From the NCBI RefSeq assembly GCF_019219825.1, contig NZ_JAHUXH010000027.1, positions 41,007 to 105,006 on the forward strand: 64,000 bases of DNA, written 5' to 3'. Of the stretch, positions 25,872-36,770 are shown in pieces. This stretch comes from Streptomyces sp. TRM70350 (GTDB lineage Bacteria > Actinomycetota > Actinomycetes > Streptomycetales > Streptomycetaceae). The notes beneath the pieces are model-generated. The model saw only the letters and a list, made by a program, of their open reading frames with translations. It did not search any database and had not been told where the DNA came from. The translations under genes and the position numbers were made by a program. How positions within the stretch are numbered: position 1 is the stretch's first letter; every line of letters starts with the position of its first letter.

Positions 25872-27206
25872 CTACGACGCCGGAATCACCGCCGACACCC
25901 GAAAACCCCCCGCGTCCGTCGGCCCGGACACAAACACCCCACCCAACCCGACGACCCGCTCCCTCATCCCCACCAGCCCATTGCCCCCCGAGGGCAACCG
26001 GGCCGAGGACGCGGACGAGACCTCCGGCGGCGGCTCGTTCTCCACCTGCATCGCGATCTCCGACACCCGATGCGCCAACCGCACATGCGTCTTCGCCCCC
26101 GCCGCATGCTTGTGCACGTTCGTCAACGCCTCCTGCACCACGCGATACGCCGTCTGCTCCACCTCCGGCGCATACGCCCGCGCCTCCCCCTCCACCGACA
26201 GATCGACCACCATCCCCGCGGCCGCCGACTGCCCGATCAACTCGTCCAGCTCGGACAGGCAGGGCCCCTCCCCCACCGCACCCTCCTCGTCCGCGACCGC
26301 CCGCGAAGCCGCCGCAGCGACAGCCGCGGCCGCCCCCACCGCCGCCAACGGCACCGACGCCCCCTCACGCCGCCCCGCGCCACCGTCCCCACTGCGCAGC
26401 ACCCCGAGCATCTCCCGCAACTCGGTCAACGCCTGCCGCCCCATGTCCCCCACCAGCACGGCATTCTTCACGGCCTTCTCGGGATCCTTCCGAGCCACAG
26501 CCTGAAGGGCCGCAGCATGCACCACCATCAGACTCACCCGATGCGCGACAACGTCATGCATCTCCCGCGCGATCCGCGTCCGCTCCTCATTACGCGCCCA
26601 CTCGGCCCGCTCCTCCGCCCGCTCAGCGAGCAACTGAAGCTCCCGCTCCAAACTGTCCGCCCGCTCCCGAAGGCTCTCCATCAACCGACGCCGAGCACCC
26701 ACATACAGGCCCAGCAGCAACGGCGGAGCCGTCACCCCGAGCGAAGCGGTGATCGAAATGAACGGGACGAACCAGTCCCCGAGATTCGACACCTCGCCCC
26801 GCGTCATGTCCTGCTGCGCCCGTACGAACGTCACCACCAGCGTCCCCAGCAGCGACATCCCCGCCAGCGCCGCGATGATCCGGCGCGGCAGCTCCGACGC
26901 GGCGAGCGTGTACAGGCCGACGACGGTCAGCAGGAAACCCATCTGCGCCGGCGAGATCGCGATCGACACCAGCACGACGGCAATCGGCCACATCCGACGC
27001 AACAGCAGCGTCGAACCGGCCAGCACACCGAAGACCACCCCCGCGGCCACCGGAATCCCCGCGTCCCGCGCGAACGGCACCCCCTCGGCACCGCACTCCA
27101 CCGCGGACACCAGCGCAAGCGTCCCGTCCAGCACCGCACTACGCCATCTCGCCCACCACCACGGCCCGGTCAGGCCCTCGGCGCGCGCTTCCCCCGTCGT
27201 GGTCAT
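25872..27206 (-). CDS. Orphan sensor histidine kinase (HisKA_3 type)
   Basis: 444 residues from the ATG at 27206. Five or six membrane segments occupy about residues 18-180. The phospho-acceptor helix E-R-T-R-I-A-R-E-M-H-D-V-V-A-H-R follows a coiled coil. The ATPase part has Q-E-A-L-T-N-V-H-K-H-A (N box) and G-N-G-L-V-G-M-R-E-R-V (G box). An Ala-rich insert sits between these. Kinases of this class normally pair with a LuxR-type response regulator next door; none is adjacent here. GGGAGG lies only one base before the ATG, so the real start may differ slightly. Confidence 0.88.
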   Translation of the reverse strand: MTTTGEARAEGLTGPWWWARWRSAVLDGTLALVSAVECGAEGVPFARDAGIPVAAGVVFGVLAGSTLLLRRMWPIAVVLVSIAISPAQMGFLLTVVGLYTLAASELPRRIIAALAGMSLLGTLVVTFVRAQQDMTRGEVSNLGDWFVPFISITASLGVTAPPLLLGLYVGARRRLMESLRERADSLERELQLLAERAEERAEWARNEERTRIAREMHDVVAHRVSLMVVHAAALQAVARKDPEKAVKNAVLVGDMGRQALTELREMLGVLRSGDGGAGRREGASVPLAAVGAAAAVAAAASRAVADEEGAVGEGPCLSELDELIGQSAAAGMVVDLSVEGEARAYAPEVEQTAYRVVQEALTNVHKHAAGAKTHVRLAHRVSEIAMQVENEPPPEVSSASSARLPSGGNGLVGMRERVVGLGGVFVSGPTDAGGFRVSAVIPAS

Positions 27207-27339
27207 GCCTCCCAGCCTACGGGCGGTGGCCTTCGCTTTTCCGGCGAGTTTCCACGACTTGGCCACACCACAGTCCGTAGCCGAACGGCAACGAAACCGG
27301 CCGGAATCCCTCGAACAGGCGATCCACGAACGTTCACCC

Positions 27340-27358
27340 CCGGAATGGATTATTCCGG
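27340..27358. promoter_or_regulatory. Perfect inverted repeat just upstream of the HTH/LAGLIDADG-like gene
   Basis: Two 7-bp arms, CCGGAAT (27340-27346) and ATTCCGG (27352-27358), with a 5-bp AT-rich centre. The repeat ends 9 bp before the ATG at 27368. The position fits an operator, perhaps for self-repression by the HTH protein it precedes (inference). Confidence 0.6.
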
Positions 27359-27367
27359 CTGGGCGGT

Positions 27368-28234
27368 ATGCGTATGGCACATTCATCTGGCAAGTACGCG
27401 GACTTCGAGGGCCTCCGGGAGCGGGCGGTCGCGTTGCGGCGGGCGGGCTACAGCCTTCGGCAGATCCGCGACGAGCTGAAGATCTTCAACAACGACATCC
27501 TCAACCAGCTGGTGAAGGGGGAGCCACCACCGGCGTGGACGAAGCGGCCGAACGCGAAGGACGACCTGCGGGCGCGCGGACGGGAGCTGCGGCTCCAGGG
27601 CTGGACGTACGACCAGATCGAGGCGGAGCTGGGGTGCTCCAGGACCTCTGTGTCGCTGTGGGTGCGGGATCTCCCGAAGCCGGAGCCTCGCTACACGCCG
27701 GAGGAGCACCGGGAGCTCATGCAGGCCGGGCTGGCGCGCCTGCGCAACGCGCAGGACGAGGAGCGCAAGCGGGTCAAGGAGGGGGCTGCACAGGAGATCG
27801 GAGAGCTCACTGACAGGGACCTGTTCATGGCCGGAATCGCGCTCTACTGGGCCGAGGGGCAGAAAAGCAAGCCGTACCGGCGCCGCGAAGTTGTCAACTT
27901 CGTCAACAGCGACCCGGCGGTGATCCACGTCTTCCTTGCCTGGCTCGACCTGCTGGGTGTGGCGCGCGAGCGCCTCGGGTTCCGGGTCATGATCCACGAG
28001 AGCGCAGACGTGGCCGGCGCCGAGCAGTACTGGGCCGATCCCATGGGCATCGACGTGTCCGCTCTGCAACGGACCACGCTCAAGAAGCACAACCCCAAGA
28101 CCGTTCGCAAGAACATCGGCGACGACTATTGCGGCTGCCTTGTCGTACGAGTCCGGCAAGGAGCCGAGCTGTACTGCCGCATTGAAGGTTGGTGGAACGG
28201 AATAGCTGCTGGCGCCACCGCGCGACTCCGGTAA
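27368..28234 (+). CDS. HTH protein with LAGLIDADG-like domain, unknown role
   Basis: 288 residues (two ATGs at 27368 and 27374; the ribosome site is weak). Residues about 10-40 and 65-100 are two helix-turn-helix units (Y-S-L-R-Q-I-R-D-E-L; W-T-Y-D-Q-I-E-A-E-L-G-C-S-R-T-S-V-S-L-W-V). From about 140 onward, L-F-M-A-G-I-A-L-Y-W-A-E-G and the later V-N-F-V-N-S-D-P-x-V-I-x-x-F-L-x-W-L resemble a degenerate LAGLIDADG fold as in homing endonucleases. It is not in an intron or intein. It stands immediately upstream of tRNA-Gln. DNA-binding is likely; cleavage is uncertain. Confidence 0.6.
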   Translation: MRMAHSSGKYADFEGLRERAVALRRAGYSLRQIRDELKIFNNDILNQLVKGEPPPAWTKRPNAKDDLRARGRELRLQGWTYDQIEAELGCSRTSVSLWVRDLPKPEPRYTPEEHRELMQAGLARLRNAQDEERKRVKEGAAQEIGELTDRDLFMAGIALYWAEGQKSKPYRRREVVNFVNSDPAVIHVFLAWLDLLGVARERLGFRVMIHESADVAGAEQYWADPMGIDVSALQRTTLKKHNPKTVRKNIGDDYCGCLVVRVRQGAELYCRIEGWWNGIAAGATARLR

Positions 28235-28248
28235 GGTCTGAGGCACTG

Positions 28249-28325
28249 TCCCCCGTGGTGTAACCAGGCAGCACACCAAGTTTTGGTCTTGGCAGGTCAA
28301 GGTTCGAATCCTTGCGGGGGAGCCA
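28249..28325 (+). tRNA. tRNA-Gln (anticodon UUG)
   Basis: Seven-base acceptor arms TCCCCCG (28249-28255) and CGGGGGA (28315-28321), discriminator G and an encoded CCA (28323-28325). The anticodon stem CCAAG/CTTGG encloses the loop TTTTGGT, giving anticodon UUG for CAA. The T-loop GGTTCGAATCC is intact. It is probably a single-gene unit ended by the strong hairpin that follows. Confidence 0.97.
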
Positions 28326-28345
28326 CAGTGCGTCACCCTTCAGTT

Positions 28346-28375
28346 CGGGTCCTGACCTAGCCAGGTCAGGACCCG
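28346..28375 (+). terminator. Hairpin terminator after tRNA-Gln
   Basis: A perfect 13-bp stem (28346-28358 with 28363-28375) and the loop AGCC, 21 bp past the tRNA CCA and before glmU. Confidence 0.88.
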
Positions 28376-28448
28376 CTCTCATCTCCCCCCGCACCCACCC
28401 CGGTATCCTGCGGTTGTCCACACCCCCTCCACAGCCGAAGGGCATCCC

Positions 28449-29897
28449 GTGAGCGCCATTCGCCCGGCAGCCGTCGTCGTACTCGCAGCGGGTGAGGGCA
28501 CCCGTATGAAGTCGGCCACACCCAAGGTCCTGCACGACATCTGCGGACGCAGCCTCGTGGGCCATGTGCTCGCCGCCGCCGGTGAGTTGGAGCCCGAGCA
28601 CCTCGTCGTGGTCGTCGGGCACGCCCGCGAGCAGGTCACCGCTCATCTCGCCGAGGTCGCCCCCGACGTACGCACCGCCGTCCAGGCGCAGCAGAACGGC
28701 ACCGGTCACGCCGTCCGGATGGGCCTGGAGGAGTTGGGGGGTGCCGTCGACGGGACCGTTGTCGTCGTGTGCGGTGACACTCCCCTCCTCACCGGCGAGA
28801 CCCTCAAGAACCTCTCCCGTACGCACTCCGGGGACGGCAACGCCGTCACCGTGCTGACCGCCGAGGTGCCGGACGCGACCGGGTACGGGCGGATCGTGCG
28901 GGACCCGGCATCCGGTGCGGTCACCGCGATCGTGGAGCACAAGGACGCCGGCGAGGAGCAGCGGGCGATTCGGGAGATCAACTCCGGGGTCTTCGCCTTC
29001 GACGGGCGTCTGCTCGCCGACGCTCTCGGCAAGGTGCGGACGGACAACAGTCAGGGCGAGGAGTATCTGACCGATGTCCTCGGGATCCTGCGTGAGGCCG
29101 GGCACCGTGTCGGTGCCTCGGTGGCCGGTGATTACCGTGAGATCGCCGGGATCAACAACCGTGTGCAGCTCGCCGAGGCGCGGCGCATCCTCAACGACCG
29201 GTTGCTGACCGCCGCCATGCTCGCCGGCGTCACCGTCGTCGACCCCGCTTCCACGTGGGTCGATGTGACCGTGAGCTTCGAGCGGGATGTCCTCGTGCAC
29301 CCGAACACCCTGCTGCAGGGTGCGACGCATCTCGGTGAGGGTTCGGAGGTCGGGCCCAACAGCCGCTTGAAGGACACCCGTGTCGGGGCCGGTGCGCGTG
29401 TGGACAACACGGTGTCCGAGGGGGCGGAGGTCGGGCCGGAGGCGACGGTGGGGCCGTATGCCTATCTGCGGCCCGGTACGCGGCTGGGGCCGAAGGCCAA
29501 GATCGGTACGTATGTGGAGACGAAGAACGCCTCCGTGGGTGAGGGCACCAAGGTGCCGCATCTGTCGTACGTCGGTGACGCGACGATCGGTGAGTACACG
29601 AACATCGGTGCCGCGAGCGTGTTCGTGAACTACGACGGGGAGCAGAAGCACCACACGACCGTCGGTTCGCACTGCAAGACGGGGTCGGACAACATGTTTG
29701 TGGCTCCTGTCACGGTCGGGGACGGTGCCTATACGGCCGCCGGGTCGGTGATCACGAAGGATGTGCCGCCCGGTTCGCTGGCCGTGGCCCGTGGTCAGCA
29801 GCGGAATATCGAGGGTTGGGTGGCTCGTAAGCGTCCGGGGAGCGCGGCGGCGAAGGCGGCCGAGGCGGCGTCCCGGGAGTCGGACGGCGAAGGCTGA
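28449..29897 (+). CDS. glmU: Bifunctional UDP-GlcNAc pyrophosphorylase / GlcN-1-P acetyltransferase GlmU
   Basis: 482 residues, GTG start. It makes UDP-N-acetylglucosamine, the peptidoglycan precursor, from glucosamine-1-phosphate, acetyl-CoA and UTP. The uridyltransferase half opens with V-L-A-A-G-E-G-T-R-M-K-S-A-T-P-K (about residues 11-26). The C-terminal half is a left-handed beta-helix of hexapeptide repeats (V-G-P-Y-A-Y-L-R-P-G-T, I-G-T-Y-V-E-T-K-N) ending with the acetyltransferase region (N-Y-D-G-E-Q-K-H-H-T). The end is a short charged tail. It is followed by prs, as in other actinobacteria. Confidence 0.98.
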   Translation: MSAIRPAAVVVLAAGEGTRMKSATPKVLHDICGRSLVGHVLAAAGELEPEHLVVVVGHAREQVTAHLAEVAPDVRTAVQAQQNGTGHAVRMGLEELGGAVDGTVVVVCGDTPLLTGETLKNLSRTHSGDGNAVTVLTAEVPDATGYGRIVRDPASGAVTAIVEHKDAGEEQRAIREINSGVFAFDGRLLADALGKVRTDNSQGEEYLTDVLGILREAGHRVGASVAGDYREIAGINNRVQLAEARRILNDRLLTAAMLAGVTVVDPASTWVDVTVSFERDVLVHPNTLLQGATHLGEGSEVGPNSRLKDTRVGAGARVDNTVSEGAEVGPEATVGPYAYLRPGTRLGPKAKIGTYVETKNASVGEGTKVPHLSYVGDATIGEYTNIGAASVFVNYDGEQKHHTTVGSHCKTGSDNMFVAPVTVGDGAYTAAGSVITKDVPPGSLAVARGQQRNIEGWVARKRPGSAAAKAAEAASRESDGEG

Positions 29898-29953
29898 CCG
29901 GAAACAGGTCCGTCCGGGACGGCGTACCGTGATAAGTGCACACCCGCACCCAC

Positions 29954-30006
29954 CAGCTGAGACGACGTATCTCGGTTGAGACGTCGTGTCAACATCCAGC
30001 TGAGAC
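29954..30006 (+). promoter_or_regulatory. Repeat-rich glmU-prs intergenic segment
   Basis: CAGCTGAGAC occurs at 29954-29963 and again at 29997-30006, with a third TGAGAC in between. An inverted pair ACGACGT / ACGTCGT (29962-29968, 29981-29987) lies between them. It may be a promoter operator or an RNA leader structure for prs; no family is recognised. Confidence 0.45.
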
Positions 30007-30026
30007 ACCTCTGAGGAGACAGTGCT

Positions 30027-31007
30027 GTGACCGGGATCAAGACGACCGGCGAGAAGAAGTTGATGTTCTTCTCCGGCCGCGCCCACCCCGAGCTTGCCGA
30101 GGAGGTCGCCCACCAGCTGGGTGTCGGGGTCGTCCCGACGAAGGCCTTCGACTTCGCGAACGGTGAGATCTACGTCCGGTATCAGGAGTCGGCGCGTGGC
30201 GCGGACTGTTTTGTGATCCAGAGCCACACGGCTCCGATCAATCAGTGGATCATGGAGCAGTTGATCATGATTGACGCGCTGAAGCGTGCGTCGGCGCGCT
30301 CCATCACGGTCATCGTGCCCTTCTACGGTTACGCGCGGCAGGACAAGAAGCACCGTGGGCGTGAACCGATCTCGGCGCGTCTGATCGCGGACATGATGAA
30401 GACGGCGGGTGCGCACCGGATTCTGACCGTCGATCTGCACACGGACCAGATTCAGGGCTTCTTCGACGGGCCGGTGGATCATCTGTTCGCGCTGCCGCTG
30501 CTCGCCGACTATGTGGGCGGGAAGGTGGATCGGGAGAAGCTGACGGTGGTCTCGCCGGACGCGGGCCGGGTGCGGGTCGCGGACCGTTGGTGCGATCGGC
30601 TGGGTGCGCCGCTGGCGATCGTGCACAAGCGGCGGGACAAGGACGTGGCGAACCAGGTGACCGTCCATGAGGTCGTGGGTGAGGTCAAGGGCCGGGTGTG
30701 TGTGCTGGTGGACGACATGGTCGACACCGGTGGGACGATCTGTGCCGCCGCGGACGCGCTGTTCGCGCATGGTGCGGAGGATGTCATCGTGACGGCGACG
30801 CACGGTGTGCTGTCGGGTCCGGCGGCGGATCGGTTGAAGAACTCGCGGGTGAGTGAGTTCGTGTTCACGAACACGTTGCCGACGCCGGGTGAGCTGGCGC
30901 GTGACCTGGACAAGATCAAGGTTCTGTCGATCGCGCCGACGATCGCGAGTGCGGTGCGTGAGGTGTTCGAGGACGGGTCGGTGACGAGCCTGTTCGACGA
31001 GCAGTAA
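30027..31007 (+). CDS. prs: Ribose-phosphate pyrophosphokinase (PRPP synthetase)
   Basis: 326 residues, GTG start behind GAGGAGA. It makes PRPP from ribose-5-phosphate and ATP for nucleotide, His and Trp synthesis. Motifs: F-A-N-G-E-I-Y-V-R at about 42-50, the catalytic loop region Y-A-R-Q-D-K-K-H-R-G-R-E-P-I-S, D-L-H-T-D-Q-I-Q-G-F-F near 137-147, and the PRPP-binding D-D-M-V-D-T-G-G-T-I near 228-237. Order glmU-prs-rplY-pth is conserved in actinobacteria. Confidence 0.98.
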   Translation: MTGIKTTGEKKLMFFSGRAHPELAEEVAHQLGVGVVPTKAFDFANGEIYVRYQESARGADCFVIQSHTAPINQWIMEQLIMIDALKRASARSITVIVPFYGYARQDKKHRGREPISARLIADMMKTAGAHRILTVDLHTDQIQGFFDGPVDHLFALPLLADYVGGKVDREKLTVVSPDAGRVRVADRWCDRLGAPLAIVHKRRDKDVANQVTVHEVVGEVKGRVCVLVDDMVDTGGTICAAADALFAHGAEDVIVTATHGVLSGPAADRLKNSRVSEFVFTNTLPTPGELARDLDKIKVLSIAPTIASAVREVFEDGSVTSLFDEQ

Positions 31008-31059
31008 GCCTCTGCTCGATCGCCCGCGCCCGGAGGGCGCTGATGATCAACTTCTCTGT

Positions 31060-31107
31060 GGCCTTCCTCGCCGAGTATTCTGGTGCAGTTGCTCGGCGAG
31101 GGAGGCC
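31060..31107 (+). terminator. Long hairpin between prs and rplY (terminator or leader)
   Basis: A 16-bp stem with one mismatch (31060-31075 with 31092-31107) and a 16-base loop. It begins 53 bp after the prs stop and ends about 113 bp before rplY. It may end prs transcription, or form part of an rplY leader that could be controlled by L25 or by 5S rRNA binding (inference). Confidence 0.7.
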
Positions 31108-31220
31108 GTGGTCCGTTCTGCGACGGGGTACGGCGGTCCGTTATCGACGCGCTCTTCGTAGCAGGCCGTTCGTGGCCGGGTGACCACGTCCGTTCCTAGT
31201 TCCTACGAGGAGTGATCCGT

Positions 31221-31823
31221 ATGTCCGAGGTGAAGCTCACCGCCGAGACCCGCAAGGAGTTCGGCAAGGGTGCCGCCCGTCGTATCCGCCGTGACAACAA
31301 GGTTCCCGGTGTGCTGTACGGCCACGGTGCCCAGCCGCTGCACCTGACCTTCCCGGGCCACGACCTGCTGCTGGCGCTGCGTACGCCGAACGTCCTGATC
31401 TCCCTGGACATCGACGGCGAGGCCAACGAGCTGGCGATCCCGAAGGCCGTGCAGCGTGACCCGCTGAAGGGTTTCCTGGAGCACGTCGACCTGCTGCTGG
31501 TCAAGCGGGGCGAGAAGGTCACCGTCGAGATTCCGATCGTCGCCGAGGGCGAGCTGGCGCCGGGCGGCAACCTGCTGGAGCACGTGCTGAACGCGCTGCC
31601 GGTCGAGGCCGAGGCGACCCACATCCCGGAGAGCTTCACGGTGTCCGTGGAGGGTCTTCAGGCCGGTGACGCGGTGCACGCCAAGGACGTGAAGCTTCCG
31701 AACGGCGTCACGCTGGCCGTCGAGGAGGACGCGGTGGTCCTCCAGGTTCTGGCCGCGCAGGCCGAGGAGGCCGCGGGCGAGGAGGCCGGGGGCGAGGGCG
31801 AAGAGGCTTCTGCCGAGGCCTGA
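31221..31823 (+). CDS. rplY: Ribosomal protein bL25 (CTC form)
   Basis: 200 residues from the ATG at 31221, which has GAGGAG 8 bases upstream. bL25 binds 5S rRNA in the large subunit. The N-terminal L25 domain (V-K-L-T-A-E-T-R-x-E-F-G-K-G-A-A-R-R-I-R-R, V-P-G-V-L-Y-G-H-G) is followed by the TL5/CTC C-terminal domain (V-E-I-P-I-V-A-E-G-E) and an acidic Glu/Ala tail. The length fits the long CTC type rather than E. coli's short L25. Confidence 0.97.
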   Translation: MSEVKLTAETRKEFGKGAARRIRRDNKVPGVLYGHGAQPLHLTFPGHDLLLALRTPNVLISLDIDGEANELAIPKAVQRDPLKGFLEHVDLLLVKRGEKVTVEIPIVAEGELAPGGNLLEHVLNALPVEAEATHIPESFTVSVEGLQAGDAVHAKDVKLPNGVTLAVEEDAVVLQVLAAQAEEAAGEEAGGEGEEASAEA

Positions 31824-31845
31824 TCCTCACCTTTTTCGTCTTGTC

Positions 31846-31876
31846 AGCCGCTGTTCCCCGTGGGGGCAGCGGCTGG
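31846..31876 (+). terminator. Hairpin terminator between rplY and pth
   Basis: A 9-bp outer stem (31846-31854 with 31868-31876) with an inner CCCC/GGGG extension. It sits 22 bp after the rplY stop. pth begins only 17 bp later, so read-through or a promoter within the loop area would be needed. Confidence 0.7.
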
Positions 31877-31893
31877 CGCGTTATGAAGGAGAC

Positions 31894-32499
31894 ATGGACG
31901 ACGTGACGACCGACGCGGGTGCCCCCTGGCTGATCGTGGGGCTGGGGAATCCCGGGCCCGAGTACGCGATGAACCGGCACAATGTGGGGTTCATGGTGGC
32001 CGATCTGCTGGCGGAGCGGATCGGGGGCAGGTTCAGGCGGGCGAGCAAGGCGCAGGCACAGGTCGTCGAGGGGCGGATCGGTCCGCCGGGGCCGGCGAGC
32101 CGCCGGGTGGTGCTGGCGAAGCCGATGTCGTACATGAATCTCTCCGGTGGTCCGGTGAACGCGCTGCGCGATTTCTACAAGGTGCCTCTCGCTCATGTCG
32201 TCGCCGTCCATGACGAACTGGACATCGGCTACGGCACGCTGCGGGTGAAGCTGGGCGGTGGTGACAACGGGCACAACGGGCTGAAGTCGATGACGAAGGC
32301 GATGGGGCCGGACTATCACCGGGTGCGGTTCGGGATCGGGCGTCCTCCGGGGCGTATGCAGGTCGCCGACTTCGTGCTGAAGGACTTCTCCGCCGCCGAG
32401 CGCAAGGAGCTGGACTACTTCGTGGACCGGGCGGCGGACGCGGTGGAGTGTCTGGTGACCGAGGGGCTTGAGCGGGCGCAGAGTTCGTACAACTCCTGA
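31894..32499 (+). CDS. pth: Peptidyl-tRNA hydrolase
   Basis: 201 residues. It releases peptides from peptidyl-tRNA that falls off ribosomes. Motifs: V-G-L-G-N-P-G-P-E-Y-A-M-N-R-H-N-V-G-F with the catalytic His, K-P-M-S-Y-M-N-L-S-G-G-P-V, H-D-E-L-D-I-G-Y-G and G-G-D-N-G-H-N-G-L-K-S. The ATG at 31894 is close to its GGAG; a GTG nine bases later is an alternative start. Gene order with rplY is ancestral. Confidence 0.97.
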   Translation: MDDVTTDAGAPWLIVGLGNPGPEYAMNRHNVGFMVADLLAERIGGRFRRASKAQAQVVEGRIGPPGPASRRVVLAKPMSYMNLSGGPVNALRDFYKVPLAHVVAVHDELDIGYGTLRVKLGGGDNGHNGLKSMTKAMGPDYHRVRFGIGRPPGRMQVADFVLKDFSAAERKELDYFVDRAADAVECLVTEGLERAQSSYNS

Positions 32500-32553
32500 C
32501 GTGTCTCCCACCCCGGTTGACTGGCCGTGCAGGCATGGCCAAGGATCGCCGCC

Positions 32554-33042
32554 ATGCCTTCTGCCGTCGTCTCCAGTCAGGGCGCGTTCGTCGCGCTGCG
32601 GTTCGGGCGGCTCGCGGCGATGGGGGTCGTCGCGGCGCTGATTCTGATCGCCGGGGTGTGGGCGTCCTGGAGTTCCGCCCAGTACGTGATGCTCACCAAG
32701 GGACGGGAGAGCGGGACGATCAGGGTGACCGGCTGCGGGGACGACACCTGTGCCGGACCGTACACGCCGGTCTCCGCGGGGTCGCAGGCCCGTGAGCGGG
32801 TGGTCATCGAGAACTCGGCGGCGGTGCGGGACGGGGAGACGTACTCCGTTGTAGTGAAGCCGGGCGGCAGCGAGGTCGTCCGTTCGGGTCCCGCGGGGGT
32901 GCTCCACTCCTGGGTGCCGCTGGGCGGGGCGCTGCTGCTCGCGTCGGTGGTGGTCGCGGGTGGGCTGGGGCGGGCGCGGGTCGGGTGGGTCCTGGCGGGG
33001 GCCGGGGGTGCGCTCATCACGGCCGCGTTCGTGGTGATCTGA
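32554..33042 (+). CDS. Small membrane protein, unknown function
   Basis: 162 residues from the ATG at 32554 (weak AAGGA). One membrane helix near residues 22-42, an extracytoplasmic part with two cysteines (T-G-C-G-D-D-T-C) that could form a disulfide, then two C-terminal helices (about 108-130 and 135-160). No family recognised; actinobacterial membrane proteins of this build are common. Its stop lies 138 bp before the sortase-substrate gene. Confidence 0.65.
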   Translation: MPSAVVSSQGAFVALRFGRLAAMGVVAALILIAGVWASWSSAQYVMLTKGRESGTIRVTGCGDDTCAGPYTPVSAGSQARERVVIENSAAVRDGETYSVVVKPGGSEVVRSGPAGVLHSWVPLGGALLLASVVVAGGLGRARVGWVLAGAGGALITAAFVVI

Positions 33043-33180
33043 CGACGTATCGTCGCTCTCCATGTCTGTGGAGGGTCTGTGCGTTGCCTGTTCGTGCTTG
33101 TTCTGTTGCCGGGACCTGCAGGATTCTTAGCCGCCCCCTCCACATCTTCCCCGTTGGACACTTCGAAGATGGAACGTCCC

Positions 33181-33957
33181 ATGCATACCCTCACTCGTGC
33201 CGGCGCCCTGTCCGCCGTCGCCGCGGCCGCCCTGCTCGTCTCCCCGGCCGCCGCCCACGCCACCGACTCCGGTGACAACACCTACAGCGTGCAGCTGCGC
33301 CAGCAGCTTCCGCGCACCGCCACCACTGCCGACGGCGGCGCCCCGCGGCAGGGCCGGGATCAGTGCCCCGGTGTGCCCGACGGGCAGGACGGCTGGCACT
33401 TCGTGCTGCCGGGGAAGTCCTCCGACTTCGTGAAGCTGACCGTCACCTTCGAGCCGGGCGGGCAGCAGGTGGTGACGGACTTCGGTCCGCCGTCCGACAA
33501 GCACGCGTACGTGTGGTCGCTGCCGGGGGCCGAGCTGACCTCCGCGGTCGCCGAGGTGCGCGGCGGTGACCTGGAGCTGTTCAACCTGTCGCACACCTGC
33601 CCGGTGACCGGGGGCACGACGCCGGGCGGCTCCGACGACACCGGCGGCGACACCGACGAGGGCGGCTCCGAGGAGGAGACCGACGGTACGACACCGTCCG
33701 CCACGCCGTCGGAGACGGCCGAGGGCTCCGAGGCTCCGGCCGCCTCCCCGGGCGCGTCCGAGGAGGGTGCCGCGCCCGCCGTGTCCTCCGCGCCGTCCGC
33801 TGCCCCGTCCGCGCAGGGCGGCGGCGCCGAGGGCGACCTGGCCAAGACCGGTAGCAGCGCCCCCGTCGGCCTGCTCGCCGGTGCGGCGGCCGCGTTGCTC
33901 GCCGCCGGTGGTTACCTGGTCTTCCGGCGCCGGAAGTCGGGCGCCGACCAGGGCTGA
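33181..33957 (+). CDS. Secreted cell-wall-anchored protein with LAKTG sorting signal
   Basis: 258 residues. The signal peptide (about 1-30) ends near A-H-A. The mature part (DQCPGVPDGQDGWHF, V-K-L-T-V-T-F-E-P-G, then L-S-H-T-C-P) contains a Cys pair likely forming a disulfide. A long Ser/Glu/Pro linker leads to L-A-K-T-G near 220, a hydrophobic helix and the R-R-R-K tail, the layout of sortase E substrates in Streptomyces. Its adhesion or structural role is unknown. An in-frame ATG 12 bases upstream is an alternative start. Confidence 0.85.
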   Translation: MHTLTRAGALSAVAAAALLVSPAAAHATDSGDNTYSVQLRQQLPRTATTADGGAPRQGRDQCPGVPDGQDGWHFVLPGKSSDFVKLTVTFEPGGQQVVTDFGPPSDKHAYVWSLPGAELTSAVAEVRGGDLELFNLSHTCPVTGGTTPGGSDDTGGDTDEGGSEEETDGTTPSATPSETAEGSEAPAASPGASEEGAAPAVSSAPSAAPSAQGGGAEGDLAKTGSSAPVGLLAGAAAALLAAGGYLVFRRRKSGADQG

Positions 33958-33975
33958 CGTAGCGGCGGGAGACGG

Positions 33976-34014
33976 ACGGTGCCCCCGTGCTCGTACGCAG
34001 CACGGGGGCACCGT
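33976..34014. terminator. Bidirectional terminator between convergent genes
   Basis: A perfect 16-bp stem (33976-33991 with 33999-34014) with a 7-base loop, in the 71-bp gap between the sortase-substrate gene and ppc. Confidence 0.92.
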
Positions 34015-34028
34015 CGTGTCCGCGGCCG

Positions 34029-36770
<2,742 letters not shown>

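Noticed and set aside
28249..28325. tRNA-Gln as an attachment site of an integrated element
   Set aside because: I saw no second copy of the tRNA 3' end, no integrase gene and no change of composition on either side.
28080..30803. Minus-strand frame of about 900 codons over glmU and prs
   Set aside because: Antisense to two certain genes and across the tRNA; composition is not protein-like.
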